Translations under genes and position numbers: made by a program
Assembly: GCA_910586215.1 (NCBI GenBank)
Contig: CAJUGH010000006.1
Coordinates: 1 to 64,000 of the forward strand
Direction of reading: 5' to 3'
Length of the DNA stretch: 64,000 nt
Source of the DNA: an uncultured Acetatifactor sp.
GTDB lineage: Bacteria > Bacillota > Clostridia > Lachnospirales > Lachnospiraceae
The notes under the pieces: model-generated
The model's database searches: none
Seen by the model: the letters and a program-made list of their open reading frames with translations, nothing else
Told to the model about the DNA's origin: nothing
Shown here: positions 1-8,899 of the stretch, piece after piece
Layout of the letters: every line of letters starts with the position of its first letter
Position numbering within the stretch: position 1 is the stretch's first letter

Positions 1-397
1 TGGAGTAGACGGGAGTCGAACCCGTGTCCAAAAGCCCATTCCCTGTACTTCTACTATCATAGTCTGTTTTTGCGGACAGGCTCACCCTGTCCTGTTCCCT
101 TCCGGGGGAGATAACAGACCATCTGTCCCGGTCGGTAGCTTCATGATACGCCCGCGCGGGCAAAGCTTACCGCGTGTCGTTTCCCACAGAGTCGATGCCC
201 GGATTCCGGAGTGTGGGTGCCCCGGAGCGGACAAGCCGCCTTAGGCGGCGTCACTCACAGAGTAAACTGACGAGTCAGCTTACGCTGCCAGTGCGTACTG
301 AGTATGATTATCAGCGTTTAATTTTAAGGTGCGATTAACGTGTCGCAACGGATAGCTTCTCCAGCTGCAAGACCCCTGTCGAAACCTTTACTACCCC
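1..397 (-). ncRNA. ssrA: tmRNA (transfer-messenger RNA)
   Basis: tmRNA rescues ribosomes stalled on broken mRNAs: it is charged with alanine, enters with SmpB, and encodes a degradation tag. On the minus strand the 5' arm GGGGTAG (391-397) pairs with CTACTCC (2-8). The T-arm GGGTTCGACTCCC and the 5' GGTTTCGACAGGGG motif are both present. The tag reading frame at 280-315 encodes ADNHTQYALAA followed by TAA, with the expected ALAA end. Position 1 is the discriminator base, so any encoded CCA lies outside the window. The resume codon GCT is inferred from the open frame. smpB and rnr lie directly upstream on the same strand, a classic Firmicute order. Confidence 0.95.
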
Positions 398-516
398 TTA
401 TGGGCTGTCCGGCATATGACAGCATTATGATCTGACAGTCATCCATTTTGAATAAGATGCCTGTGTTTATAGTATATTTCCTTTCCCTACCACTGTCAAC
501 CGCTTTTCTGAAAATC

Positions 517-550
517 TGTTACTTTTCACGGCCCAGCATGCAAAGTAACA
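517..550. repeat. Palindromic intergenic repeat (GTTACTTT type)
   Basis: TGTTACTTT (517-525) and AAAGTAACA (542-550) form a 9-bp inverted repeat between smpB and ssrA. The loop contains a TTCACGGC-like core shared with copies at 24044 and elsewhere. No T-run follows, so this is not a normal terminator. It is a member of the dispersed GTTAC...GTAAC family described in the findings. Confidence 0.6.
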
Positions 551-588
551 TGATGCACACCCCGTAAAAAGTAGCAAAATCTTTCCCT

Positions 589-1059
589 CTACAGGTTTTT
601 CACCTTAAACTCCCTCTCAGTCTCCCTGCGCATATCCTTCCTGGCCATATCCTGCCGCTTGTCATAGAGTTTCTTGCCCCTGCAAAGCCCCACTTCTACT
701 TTCACGCGGCCATTCTTGAAATATACCTGCAGGGGAACCAGGGTGTACCCCTTCTCTGCCACCTTTCCTGCCAGTCTGCCGATCTCCTGCTTATGCATAA
801 GCAGTTTCTTCACCCGCAGGGGATCCTTGTTGAACAGATTCCCTTTCTCGTAAGGACTCACATGCATGCCATACACGAAGATCTCCCCCCTCTCAATCCG
901 GATAAAAGCTTCCTTGATGCTGCACTTCCCCATGCGCATGGACTTCACCTCTGTGCCATGAAGGGCCACCCCTGCCTCATAGGACTCTTCTACGAAATAG
1001 TCATGATACGCCTTCTTATTGTTCGCAATCAGTTTCTGCGGCTCTCTCTTCCCTGCCAC
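589..1059 (-). CDS. smpB: SsrA-binding protein SmpB
   Basis: The 156-residue protein matches SmpB in length and sequence. It has an OB-fold core beginning NNKKAYHDYFVEESYEAGV, the HGTEVKSMR motif, and a basic C-terminal tail (KKLYDKRQDMARKDMRRE) that folds into the decoding channel of stalled ribosomes. It binds tmRNA and is essential for trans-translation. It sits between rnr (22-base gap) and ssrA on the same strand, so all three trans-translation and RNA quality-control parts are linked. The ATG is preceded by a GGGGGTATCC-type purine stretch. Confidence 0.97.
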   Translation of the reverse strand: MAGKREPQKLIANNKKAYHDYFVEESYEAGVALHGTEVKSMRMGKCSIKEAFIRIERGEIFVYGMHVSPYEKGNLFNKDPLRVKKLLMHKQEIGRLAGKVAEKGYTLVPLQVYFKNGRVKVEVGLCRGKKLYDKRQDMARKDMRRETEREFKVKNL

Positions 1060-1080
1060 TTGGATACCCCCTTCCAGGAT

Positions 1081-3147
1081 CTATTCTTCTTCCTCTATCT
1101 CAAATTGAATGGTCCGGCTGGGCCGGTCACAGGACGCCACCCGGACTCTCACCGGCATGCCCAGCTTAAAACTGCGCCCTGTGGTCTCCCCTGCCATCTC
1201 GTAGGTATCTTCCTTGTAAAAATAATAATCCCCCGGCAGCCGGGACACATGGACAAGTCCTTCCACTGTATTCGGCAGTTCCACATAGATTCCCCAGTTC
1301 GTGATACCGGACACCAGGCCGGTAAAGCATTGTCCCAGGTACTGTTCCATGTATTCTACCTTTTTCAGTTTCTCGGTCTCCCGCTCTGCCTCATCGGCCC
1401 GACGCTCTGTCTCGGAGGCATGCCTGGCCACCTCCGGAAGGATATCCCGGTAATGGGCCATGCGTTCCTCCTTCAGCCTGCCCCGCAGATGTTCCTTGAT
1501 GATCCTGTGGATCTGCAGGTCGGGATATCTGCGGATAGGTGAAGTAAAATGACAGTAATAGGGACAGGCCAGTCCGAAATGTCCTGTACAGGCCACACTG
1601 TATTTGGCCTGTCGCATGCTGCGCAAGGCCAGGCGGCTGATTAGGGATTCTTCCGGGGTACCTGCTATTTTCACCAATAGCTTTTGGATCTCCTTGGGAT
1701 GAACCTCCTCACCGCTGATCTTTGCAGCCTTTCTCCCCACAGCCTTCATATAATAGCCAAAATTGTGGATAAAGACCTGGAGCTTCTGAAGCTTCTCCCC
1801 ATCTGGTACATCGTGGACCCGGTACACAAAGGGCAGATCCAGCCAGTAAAAATGCTGTGCAATGGTCTCATTGGCTACCAGCATAAAGTCCTCAATGATG
1901 TCTGTGGCCACATTCCGCTCATAGGCCTGGACCTCCAGGGGATGTCCTTCCTTATCCAGCAGGATCTTGCACTCCGGAAAGTCAAAACCTATGGATCCCC
2001 TCTTCTCCCGCCTCTTTCTTAAGATCCCGGACAATTCCGCCATCTGGTAAAACATGGGCAACAGCCCTTCATACTGGCGGTATTGCTCCATAGCCTTACC
2101 CTGGGCACATTCTTTCTTTACCCCAGATGCCTGCTCCTGTGACGGGAATACCTCCAGCAGTTCCTTCACCACCCCATAGGACATGCGCCGGTCTACCCGG
2201 ATTACGGACTCGCAGATCTCATAGTCCGTGATCTCGCCCTGCCGGTTCACTGTCATCAGGCAGCTGAGAGCCAGTCTGTCCACACCTGCATTTAGGGAAC
2301 AGATGCCATTAGACAGGGCATGGGGCAACATGGGAATCACCCGGTCCACCAGGTACACGCTGGTGCCCCGCTTTAAGGCCTCCCGGTCCAGGGCTGAATT
2401 CTCCTGGACATAATTGGTCACGTCTGCAATGTGGACACCCAGGTGGTAGTACTCCCCATCAAAGGAAAGGCTGACGGCATCATCCAGATCCTTGGCATCT
2501 TCCCCATCAATTGTGACCATGACCATATCCCGCAGATCACGCCTGCCAGCCATGTCAGCCTCCGACACTTCCCTGGCCACGCGTCCTGCCTGGTTCAAGA
2601 CTTTCTCCGGGAATTCCATAGGCAGCTCGTAGCCCCTGGCAATGGACAGGATATCCACACCGGGATCATTCACATGGCCCAGGATCTCCAGGATCCTGCC
2701 CTCCGGATTCCTCCCGGCACCACCATAGTCCGTGATTCCCGCCACCACCTTGTGACCATCCACAGCCCCCCTGGTGTATTCCCTGGGAATAAAGATATCC
2801 CGGGGAATCCTGGTATTGTCCGGCACCACGAAACCATAGTTCTCACTGGCCTTCTCATAGGTGCCCACCACCTGCCGGGCAGTCCTCTCCACTACCCTAA
2901 GTATCTGCCCTTCCCTGCGCCTGCTCCCATTTTCTGGCAGCAGGACCACCTCCACCATATCCCTGTGAAAAGCCCCGCCTGTACGGTCTGCCGGGATATA
3001 CAGGTCTTCCTTCCAGCCTTCTATCTCCACAAAACCGAAGCCCTTGGCATTCCCTATAAAAGTACCTGTCAACACCTGGCTGTCTGCATTTCCACGATTT
3101 TCCCCTGGGGAGTTCCTCTTCCTGTCATCCGCATTTTTCTGATTCAT
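1081..3147 (-). CDS. rnr: Ribonuclease R
   Basis: A 688-residue 3'-5' processive exoribonuclease of the RNase II/R family, which degrades structured RNA and defective mRNAs released by tmRNA. Two cold-shock-like RNA-binding domains (about residues 25-140) are followed by the RNB catalytic domain. That domain carries IDGEDAKDLDDAV (213-225), whose Asp residues bind Mg2+, and an S1 domain ends the protein. The frame is open to 3249, but the ATG at 3147 is preceded by an excellent GGAGGA at 6-7 bases, and the upstream 34 codons do not resemble the family. The start at 3147 is therefore preferred. It lacks the long N-terminal helix-turn-helix region of the E. coli enzyme. smpB follows. Confidence 0.96.
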   Translation of the reverse strand: MNQKNADDRKRNSPGENRGNADSQVLTGTFIGNAKGFGFVEIEGWKEDLYIPADRTGGAFHRDMVEVVLLPENGSRRREGQILRVVERTARQVVGTYEKASENYGFVVPDNTRIPRDIFIPREYTRGAVDGHKVVAGITDYGGAGRNPEGRILEILGHVNDPGVDILSIARGYELPMEFPEKVLNQAGRVAREVSEADMAGRRDLRDMVMVTIDGEDAKDLDDAVSLSFDGEYYHLGVHIADVTNYVQENSALDREALKRGTSVYLVDRVIPMLPHALSNGICSLNAGVDRLALSCLMTVNRQGEITDYEICESVIRVDRRMSYGVVKELLEVFPSQEQASGVKKECAQGKAMEQYRQYEGLLPMFYQMAELSGILRKRREKRGSIGFDFPECKILLDKEGHPLEVQAYERNVATDIIEDFMLVANETIAQHFYWLDLPFVYRVHDVPDGEKLQKLQVFIHNFGYYMKAVGRKAAKISGEEVHPKEIQKLLVKIAGTPEESLISRLALRSMRQAKYSVACTGHFGLACPYYCHFTSPIRRYPDLQIHRIIKEHLRGRLKEERMAHYRDILPEVARHASETERRADEAERETEKLKKVEYMEQYLGQCFTGLVSGITNWGIYVELPNTVEGLVHVSRLPGDYYFYKEDTYEMAGETTGRSFKLGMPVRVRVASCDRPSRTIQFEIEEEE

Positions 3148-3293
3148 CCAGTCCTCCTGTCCACATGTAAGAATGCATCCCGCTTGCGGGATTCTGCGCC
3201 ACAAATACATCTCTTCGGCGACAAACTTGCAATGCGTGTACGTGTGCATCCCCGGAGGGTTTTATCACATAGGATACACTTTCCTATAGGATA

Positions 3294-3330
3294 AGAAAAC
3301 ACCCTTGTGACAGTCACAAGAGTGTTCTCT
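3294..3330 (-). terminator. Terminator after secG
   Basis: On the minus strand, AACACTCTTGTGAC and GTCACAAGGGTGTT form a stem of about 14 bp, followed by TTTTC. It lies 35 bases after the secG stop codon and before the rnr start, so rnr may partly depend on read-through or on its own promoter. Confidence 0.75.
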
Positions 3331-3364
3331 TATGCATTTTAATCTACTTTCCTATCCCAGTATC

Positions 3365-3604
3365 TTAAAATACATTCAGATTCAGTATCACCGCAAGCAC
3401 CATAAAGCATACCGCCAGCCACTTGGTAAACTTCACCAGGCGTCCCTCCATGGAACGTCCCTTGTTCTTCCCCCAGTAGGTCTCGGCTGCACCGCTTATG
3501 GCTCCTAGTCCGGCAGATTTGCCTTCCTGCATCAACACTAACACAACAAGTGCTATACATACCAATATGAAAACGACCGTGATAGCAATCTTTAACGCGC
3601 CCAT
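3365..3604 (-). CDS. secG: Preprotein translocase subunit SecG
   Basis: The 79-residue small membrane protein has two hydrophobic helices (about residues 5-23 and 57-76). They flank the conserved loop LVLMQEGKSAGLGAISG with a following ETYWGKNKGRSMEGRL segment, which is diagnostic for SecG. SecG assists SecYE in protein export across the cytoplasmic membrane. The ATG follows AGGAGGTGTAAG. secG upstream of rnr-smpB-ssrA is a conserved Firmicute arrangement. Confidence 0.95.
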   Translation of the reverse strand: MGALKIAITVVFILVCIALVVLVLMQEGKSAGLGAISGAAETYWGKNKGRSMEGRLVKFTKWLAVCFMVLAVILNLNVF

Positions 3605-3633
3605 CTTACACCTCCTAATGTCAAGCAGGTTTC

Positions 3634-3662
3634 ATTCTAACATACTGTCTGGGTAATTTCAA
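3634..3662 (-). promoter_or_regulatory. Sigma-A type promoter for secG
   Basis: Minus strand: TTGAAA (3657-3662), a 17-base spacer, then TAGAAT (3634-3639) with an upstream TGT giving an extended -10. It lies about 30 bases before the secG start codon. Confidence 0.6.
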
Positions 3663-3702
3663 CTATATTTATCAAAAGTTTGGATGAAACATCATAGCCA
3701 CG

Positions 3703-4134
3703 TTATAACTGATACCATACAACCGTCAGTACCAGGCTCACCAGCAGAAACCCTGCCCCTACAAGGAACATGGATTTCTCTCCCTTCTGGCCCTTTTCCT
3801 TCCGGCTTCCCTGTCTGTCCATCTTGTACGTATAATAATCACCTGCCAGGTCCCGCACCAGTCCGGGGACCAGCATATGTGCCCCCTTGCGCACGGCATA
3901 GGAGAAAATATCGAAGAAGCCCGTGGTGGCCACCCACACCAGGATTCCCATGGAAAGAAGGCACAGGGCTGTCACCGTACAGCCATCCCCAATGGCAAGG
4001 ATCAGGTCCTTGAGGGGCATGGTACCAAAGGCACCCCTTCCAGACATCACCCCCAGACAGATTCCAAGTCCCAGTATGACCCAGATCCCATATAGCATAG
4101 GTTTCCAGGTCTTCCCGGATCTTCCATCCCTCAT
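3703..4134 (-). CDS. DUF3899-like membrane protein
   Basis: A 143-residue protein with three predicted membrane helices (about residues 12-31, 43-72 and 118-141). It has the conserved-looking segment FFDIFSYAVRKGA after the second helix and a lysine-rich cytoplasmic stretch before the last one. This resembles the DUF3899 family, whose function is not known. Its ATG overlaps the stop codon of the dppF-like gene (ATGA), so it is translated as the last member of the peptide-transporter operon. A role in assembly or membrane placement of the transporter is only a guess. Family assignment is from sequence resemblance. Confidence 0.7.
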   Translation of the reverse strand: MRDGRSGKTWKPMLYGIWVILGLGICLGVMSGRGAFGTMPLKDLILAIGDGCTVTALCLLSMGILVWVATTGFFDIFSYAVRKGAHMLVPGLVRDLAGDYYTYKMDRQGSRKEKGQKGEKSMFLVGAGFLLVSLVLTVVWYQL

Positions 4135-5198
4135 GACTGTATCCCGAGTTGTGCCTGATATCTCTCAAACTCTACCTGGTTACAGTGGACGAAATGTCCC
4201 GGTGTAATCTCCCGCATGGTGGGACCGTCCACACTGTAGTCATGTTCTTTCAATGGCACATAAGTGATCCGCTTCCTCTGCTTCTCATATTCCGGGTCGG
4301 GCATGGGGATGGCAGACAGCAAGGACCTGGTGTACGGGTGCAGGGGATGGGCGAACAGTTCATCGCTGTCAGCCAGTTCCACCATCTTACCGTAATACAT
4401 CACACCGATCCTGTCGGAGAAATATTTTACCACAGAGAGATCATGGGCCACGAACAGCACGGTAAGCCCCATTTTCTCCCGCAGGTCATCCAGCAGGTTG
4501 ATCACCTGGGCCTGGATGGACACATCCAGGGCGCTGACCGGCTCATCGGCGATGATCAGTTCCGGCTCCATGACCACTGCCCTGGCCACACCGATCCTCT
4601 GTCTCTGGCCGCCGGAAAACTCATGGGGATAGCGGCCTGCATGTTCCCGCACCAGTCCCACCATCTCCAGGGCATCATACACTTTCTTCTCAATGACCTT
4701 CTTGTCCTTCTCCCCATTAATCACAAGTCCTTCTGCAATGATCTGTTTCACCGTCATCCGGGGATCCAGGGAAGCAATGGGATCCTGGAAAATCATCTGG
4801 ATATCCGTGTAGAATTTCTTCTTTTTATGGTCTTTACGCGCTTCCTTCATCTGGACCTGCTGGTCTTTGATGTAGGCTGCAAGCTCTTCCTTCCGGGCAC
4901 CATCTGCGGACTTCATTTTCTTCCTGGCCTCGCTGATGTTGCGCTTATAGGAAAGTGTCCCTGCAGCAATCCGTTCTCCCTTGAAATAAATATCTCCCGA
5001 CGTGATATCATAAAGTTTGATAACGGAACGTCCTGTGGTAGTCTTGCCGCAGCCGGACTCTCCCACCAGACCGAATACCTCGCCCTTTTTCACCTCGAAG
5101 CTCACATCGTCCACAGCCTTGTTGGACTTGAAATACTGACAGAGATGCTCCACCTTCAATAAGGTCTCACCCTTCTTCACATCCACCCTATCACTCAT
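4131..5198 (-). CDS. Peptide ABC transporter ATPase, DppF/OppF type
   Basis: A 355-residue nucleotide-binding subunit that powers import of peptides. It has Walker A GESGCGKTT, Q-loop MIFQDP, signature SGGQRQR, Walker B LIIADEP and the H-loop FVAHDLSVV, then an oligopeptide-type C-terminal region. Compared with usual DppF there is an extra lysine/glutamate-rich helical segment of about 55 residues between Walker A and the Q-loop (around residues 85-140). The ATG at 5198 follows GGGAGGTG and overlaps the stop of the upstream ATPase gene. A GTG nine bases earlier overlaps the Shine-Dalgarno and is rejected. Confidence 0.93.
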   Translation of the reverse strand: MSDRVDVKKGETLLKVEHLCQYFKSNKAVDDVSFEVKKGEVFGLVGESGCGKTTTGRSVIKLYDITSGDIYFKGERIAAGTLSYKRNISEARKKMKSADGARKEELAAYIKDQQVQMKEARKDHKKKKFYTDIQMIFQDPIASLDPRMTVKQIIAEGLVINGEKDKKVIEKKVYDALEMVGLVREHAGRYPHEFSGGQRQRIGVARAVVMEPELIIADEPVSALDVSIQAQVINLLDDLREKMGLTVLFVAHDLSVVKYFSDRIGVMYYGKMVELADSDELFAHPLHPYTRSLLSAIPMPDPEYEKQRKRITYVPLKEHDYSVDGPTMREITPGHFVHCNQVEFERYQAQLGIQS

Positions 5199-7356
5199 GA
5201 GAGGCACCTCCCTTCGCTTTCATTCTGGCAATTCTGTCCGTGATGGCCTTGGGTATCTCTACCTTGGGCGCATCTGGATGCAGCAACCAGGTGGCTGCCT
5301 GATGTGTCTCGCTGATCTGGAACATAGGCGGCTGCATTTCAAAATCTATTTTCAGTGCATATTTATTTCTATCGGCAAAGGCATCCCCCACCGGCGGGTA
5401 CACCATATTAGGCGGTGTGCCGGGTATGGCTTCCAGCCGCTCATTTGTCTCCACATCCGGCATGGCGGACAGAAGTGCCCAGGTATAAGGATGGGCCGGG
5501 GAATAGAACACATCCTCGCTGGTACCCATCTCTACGATCTTCCCCGCATACATCACCGCGATCCGGTCTGCCATATTGGCCACCACACCCAGGTCATGGG
5601 TAATGAAGATAATGGACAGGTTCCTCTTGGCCTTCAGATCATTGATCAGTTCCAGGATCTGGGCCTGGATAGTCACGTCCAGGGCCGTGGTAGGCTCATC
5701 ACAGATCAAGATATCCGGATCTGCAGCCAGCGCTATGGCAATGACAATACGCTGACGCATGCCACCAGAGAACTCAAAGGGATACTGGCGATAACGTTTC
5801 CTGGTATCCGCGATCCCCACTTCCTCCATAAGCTTCAGCGCTTTGTACCTGGCCATAGTCTTGGTGACCTTCAGCACCACTCCGGAAGCATTTTCTTTGA
5901 AGAAGGTAATCAGATCCCTTGTCTCCCGGTCATAGTCCCGCTTCCTGCTACCATCCAACAGTTCCTTGTAGTGGTCCGTCATCCTGTCGATCCTGGCCAA
6001 TATGGTCTCTTTTGCCAGTTCCAGGTCTACTGCCGTGGAAGGAGGTACCTTCCAGGAAGGCTGTTTGCCCCGTTTCACCAGCCTGTCATATTTCTTCTGC
6101 TGTTTCTCATGGACCAAAGCAGCCTTCTTATTCTTGCCGATACCGCCGAAATAAATCTGCAGGTCACTCTTTAAGCAGACTCCAAAGGTATAGGCCACAC
6201 TGTCTTTCACGATCTCCAGCTTATCAATGGATTCCTCCACAGCCTGGGTCAGCGCCCTGGCAGCCTGGAAACAGGCCTCCTTGTCAAGGTGCTCCTCCTG
6301 GAAGACCTTCCTCTTCTCTATCAGCATCTCCAGGGCCTTGCGCTTCAGCGCCTTGTGCCCTTCGTCACTGTAGGCCAGGGCCTCCGCCGCATACCTACGG
6401 AACTTGGCCATAAAATGTTCCTCCGTATATTTGCGCAGGAATGCATTCAGTTCCGGCACAGGCAGGTCTGGCAGGGATTCCCCGGAAAAGGTAATATAAT
6501 ATCCCATGTTGAAGAAATCCGGCTCTGCTTTCTTCAAGGATCCGGCTACAATATCCTTGATCCGGGTAAGTATCCTGATTGTCTCCGGATATTCCTTCTT
6601 CTTGATCTCCCCACCGGATACCTTTCCCAGTTCCCCGGCAAGCCTGTTTACTTCCTCCAGTTCCCTGCCGCATACCACATAATCATTGCCTACCTGCTTC
6701 GTCAGGCGGATGATCTCGTTGAGATTGTATTTCTCATCTTCAAAGGCATTCTTGTCAATGTGGAACAGGGCATCCTCTATGGCGGCCACAACCTCCACAG
6801 CTGCCTCATGGGCAGACATATACTCCTGCTCCAGGGCAATGTGCTTGAACTCGAATTTGTCAAAATTCCTGCACATGGTCCGAAGCTCCTCCGCCTTGGT
6901 CTCATCCCCTTTTGCAGATGATTCCACCATGGCCTTCTGGAACAGGGCCAGGGTACTGTTGAACGCTTCCCTGCTGGCCTTCTGTCGCGCCTTCCCCTTT
7001 AGGAGCATGGCCTCCGTAAGCTGCTTCCCGATCCGCATGATGGGATTCAGACTGGACAGGGGATCCTGGAAAATCATGGCGATCTTATCCCCACGGATAT
7101 GGTAGAAATCATCCTCGGATACCTTGAGCAGGTCCATACCATCATAGATAATGGAACCGCCCTCCACAATAGAGTTACCTGCCAGGATTCCCAATATGGC
7201 CTTGCTGGTTACGGATTTCCCGGAACCGGACTCTCCTACAATAGCCAGGGTCTCCCCTTTGTGCAGGTCAAAACTGATATTCCGCACAGCCTGCACCTTG
7301 CCGGCCGGGGTGCGGAAAGAAACCACCAGATTGCTTACAGATAATTTTTTCTCCAT
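5191..7356 (-). CDS. Peptide ABC transporter ATPase, DppD type, with very large insertion
   Basis: This is the first ATPase of the peptide importer. The N-terminal part has Walker A GESGSGKS (41-48) and Q-loop FQDPLSSLNP (about 96-105). The signature SGGMRQR begins only at residue 530, Walker B LICDEP is near 551, and the H-loop is FITHDLGVV. In ordinary DppD (about 330 residues) the Q-loop and signature are about 60 residues apart; here they are about 430 apart. Roughly 370 extra residues, rich in Lys/Glu and predicted helical, sit in the helical subdomain. There is no frameshift: the frame is continuous and both ATPase halves are intact. The start ATG follows GGAGGACTAAACC. The gene lies 3 bases after the dppC-like gene. 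Confidence 0.9.
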   Translation of the reverse strand: MEKKLSVSNLVVSFRTPAGKVQAVRNISFDLHKGETLAIVGESGSGKSVTSKAILGILAGNSIVEGGSIIYDGMDLLKVSEDDFYHIRGDKIAMIFQDPLSSLNPIMRIGKQLTEAMLLKGKARQKASREAFNSTLALFQKAMVESSAKGDETKAEELRTMCRNFDKFEFKHIALEQEYMSAHEAAVEVVAAIEDALFHIDKNAFEDEKYNLNEIIRLTKQVGNDYVVCGRELEEVNRLAGELGKVSGGEIKKKEYPETIRILTRIKDIVAGSLKKAEPDFFNMGYYITFSGESLPDLPVPELNAFLRKYTEEHFMAKFRRYAAEALAYSDEGHKALKRKALEMLIEKRKVFQEEHLDKEACFQAARALTQAVEESIDKLEIVKDSVAYTFGVCLKSDLQIYFGGIGKNKKAALVHEKQQKKYDRLVKRGKQPSWKVPPSTAVDLELAKETILARIDRMTDHYKELLDGSRKRDYDRETRDLITFFKENASGVVLKVTKTMARYKALKLMEEVGIADTRKRYRQYPFEFSGGMRQRIVIAIALAADPDILICDEPTTALDVTIQAQILELINDLKAKRNLSIIFITHDLGVVANMADRIAVMYAGKIVEMGTSEDVFYSPAHPYTWALLSAMPDVETNERLEAIPGTPPNMVYPPVGDAFADRNKYALKIDFEMQPPMFQISETHQAATWLLHPDAPKVEIPKAITDRIARMKAKGGASHE

Positions 7357-7359
7357 GGT

Positions 7360-8898
7360 TTAGTCCTCCGTTCCGCGCAGTGAAGGGTTAAAGGCATCCC
7401 GCAGGCCGTTTCCGAACAAGTTGAAGGAAATCATCATCAGTGAAATCACAATGGCCGGGAACAGTATCATATGCGGATAATTGGCCAGCATGGGCTGACC
7501 TGCCGACAGCATGCTTCCGATTGAGGAAAGGGTCGCGGAGTCCAGGTTGATCACACCCAGGTAGGACAGATTCGACTCGGAATACACCACACCGGGGATG
7601 ATCAGTGCACAGCTTGTGATCAGTGTGCCAAGGGCATTGGGAAAGATATGCCGGAACATCAGTCTGGCATCACTGGCCCCCAGGGTCCTGGCCGCCAGGA
7701 TATACTCCTGGTTCTTGAACCGATAGAACTGCATGCGGACCCTGGATGCCATGCCCAGCCAGCCCGTGAGCACAAATGCAAACAGCAGCGCAACCACCAC
7801 CCCCACCTTCTTAGCCAGGTGCAACTGAAACAGGGTAGACACCACGATAAAAGGAACGTAGTTGAGCACATCTGAGATACGCTCCATGATCAGATCCACC
7901 AGACCGCCATAGTATCCTTCAATGGCGCCATAGATGGCACCGATCAGCATGTTGATCACCGATACCCCCAGGCCAAGGAGAATACTGAACCGGGCAGCCC
8001 TGGCCAGCCTGGTCAGGATATCCTGTCCATAATTGTTGGTACCGAAGAGGAAGCTTGGCTCAAAACCATAGCGGTACTGGAAATATGTGTAGGTGAAAAT
8101 CCTTACCTTATAGGACATGGCGCTGGCCGTACCAGTGACCACAGCATAGCGCAGGGAACCATCATCCCCGGCAATCCGAAGGCTGTCATAATCACCGTCA
8201 TTTCCCTTGGTCTTGTAAACTGCCACGAAATTGCCTTCCTTATCCAGCTTAGGTGCCCCCTTCTGGGTACACTCATACCATACATTGGCATTGCTCTTGA
8301 TGGATTCCAGCATAAAGGAAGAGGTATCTACCGCCGGGTAGATCACCTGGATCCCGGTCTCATTCTGCCACCTCTGGATATCCCGGTACTCACTCTCCGT
8401 CAAGGTCAAGTAGATCATACCGTTTTTGATATATGAATCCGTCTTAATATCATAGTAAGTCGTATTTGTAGTGCTGGTAGGATCCTCATAATCCTCCCGG
8501 TATACTTCCACAATGGGGGTCATGCCTGTCTCCACCCCGATGGCCAGACGGGAATAATAGTCATTCTTATTCACTGTCTCCTTCGAGCAGCCATCCCAGC
8601 CTGCCCAGGCGAACAGCTTGCTCTTAGGCAGCAGCTTCCCATACTGCAGATAGGTGGGATCCGTGGGTACTGCCGTATAATTGTTCTCACAGAAAATGGG
8701 CACAAATATGGCGAACAACACCACCATACAGATAATCACCGCCGCTACCACGGAACTCTTGTTGCGGCAGAATCGTCCCATGGCATCCCGGAAATACCCG
8801 ATGGGCTTGGTGTCCAGTTGCTTGTCATGGATGGAATCATCCCTCTTATAGAACTCAAATTTTTCCTTCGGTATATTCTGTATATCCATCTGTTTCAT
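7360..8898 (-). CDS. Peptide ABC transporter permease, DppC type, with extracellular insertion
   Basis: A 512-residue inner-membrane permease. After an N-terminal cytoplasmic segment and the first helix (about 48-68) comes a hydrophilic region of roughly 200 residues. The canonical permease core follows from FGTNNYGQDIL (residue 285) with five helices and the EAA loop EYILAARTLGASDARL. Normal DppC is about 300 residues, with this FGT/LGTD motif near residue 65, so the first external loop is greatly enlarged. The start at 8898 overlaps the dppB stop closely and implies translational coupling. The frame extends to 8940 without a better ribosome site. Confidence 0.9.
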   Translation of the reverse strand: MKQMDIQNIPKEKFEFYKRDDSIHDKQLDTKPIGYFRDAMGRFCRNKSSVVAAVIICMVVLFAIFVPIFCENNYTAVPTDPTYLQYGKLLPKSKLFAWAGWDGCSKETVNKNDYYSRLAIGVETGMTPIVEVYREDYEDPTSTTNTTYYDIKTDSYIKNGMIYLTLTESEYRDIQRWQNETGIQVIYPAVDTSSFMLESIKSNANVWYECTQKGAPKLDKEGNFVAVYKTKGNDGDYDSLRIAGDDGSLRYAVVTGTASAMSYKVRIFTYTYFQYRYGFEPSFLFGTNNYGQDILTRLARAARFSILLGLGVSVINMLIGAIYGAIEGYYGGLVDLIMERISDVLNYVPFIVVSTLFQLHLAKKVGVVVALLFAFVLTGWLGMASRVRMQFYRFKNQEYILAARTLGASDARLMFRHIFPNALGTLITSCALIIPGVVYSESNLSYLGVINLDSATLSSIGSMLSAGQPMLANYPHMILFPAIVISLMMISFNLFGNGLRDAFNPSLRGTED

Positions 8899-8899
8899 A

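Noticed and set aside
793..1542. Long plus-strand frames opposite smpB and rnr
   Set aside because: They are antisense shadows of strongly conserved genes, have no ribosome sites and no recognisable domains.
3148..3249. N-terminal extension of RNase R
   Set aside because: The ATG at 3147 has an ideal Shine-Dalgarno and family-like sequence starts only there.
5191..7356. Frameshift or fusion artefact in the DppD-type ATPase
   Set aside because: The frame is continuous, both NBD halves are intact and in order, and the insert has normal composition.
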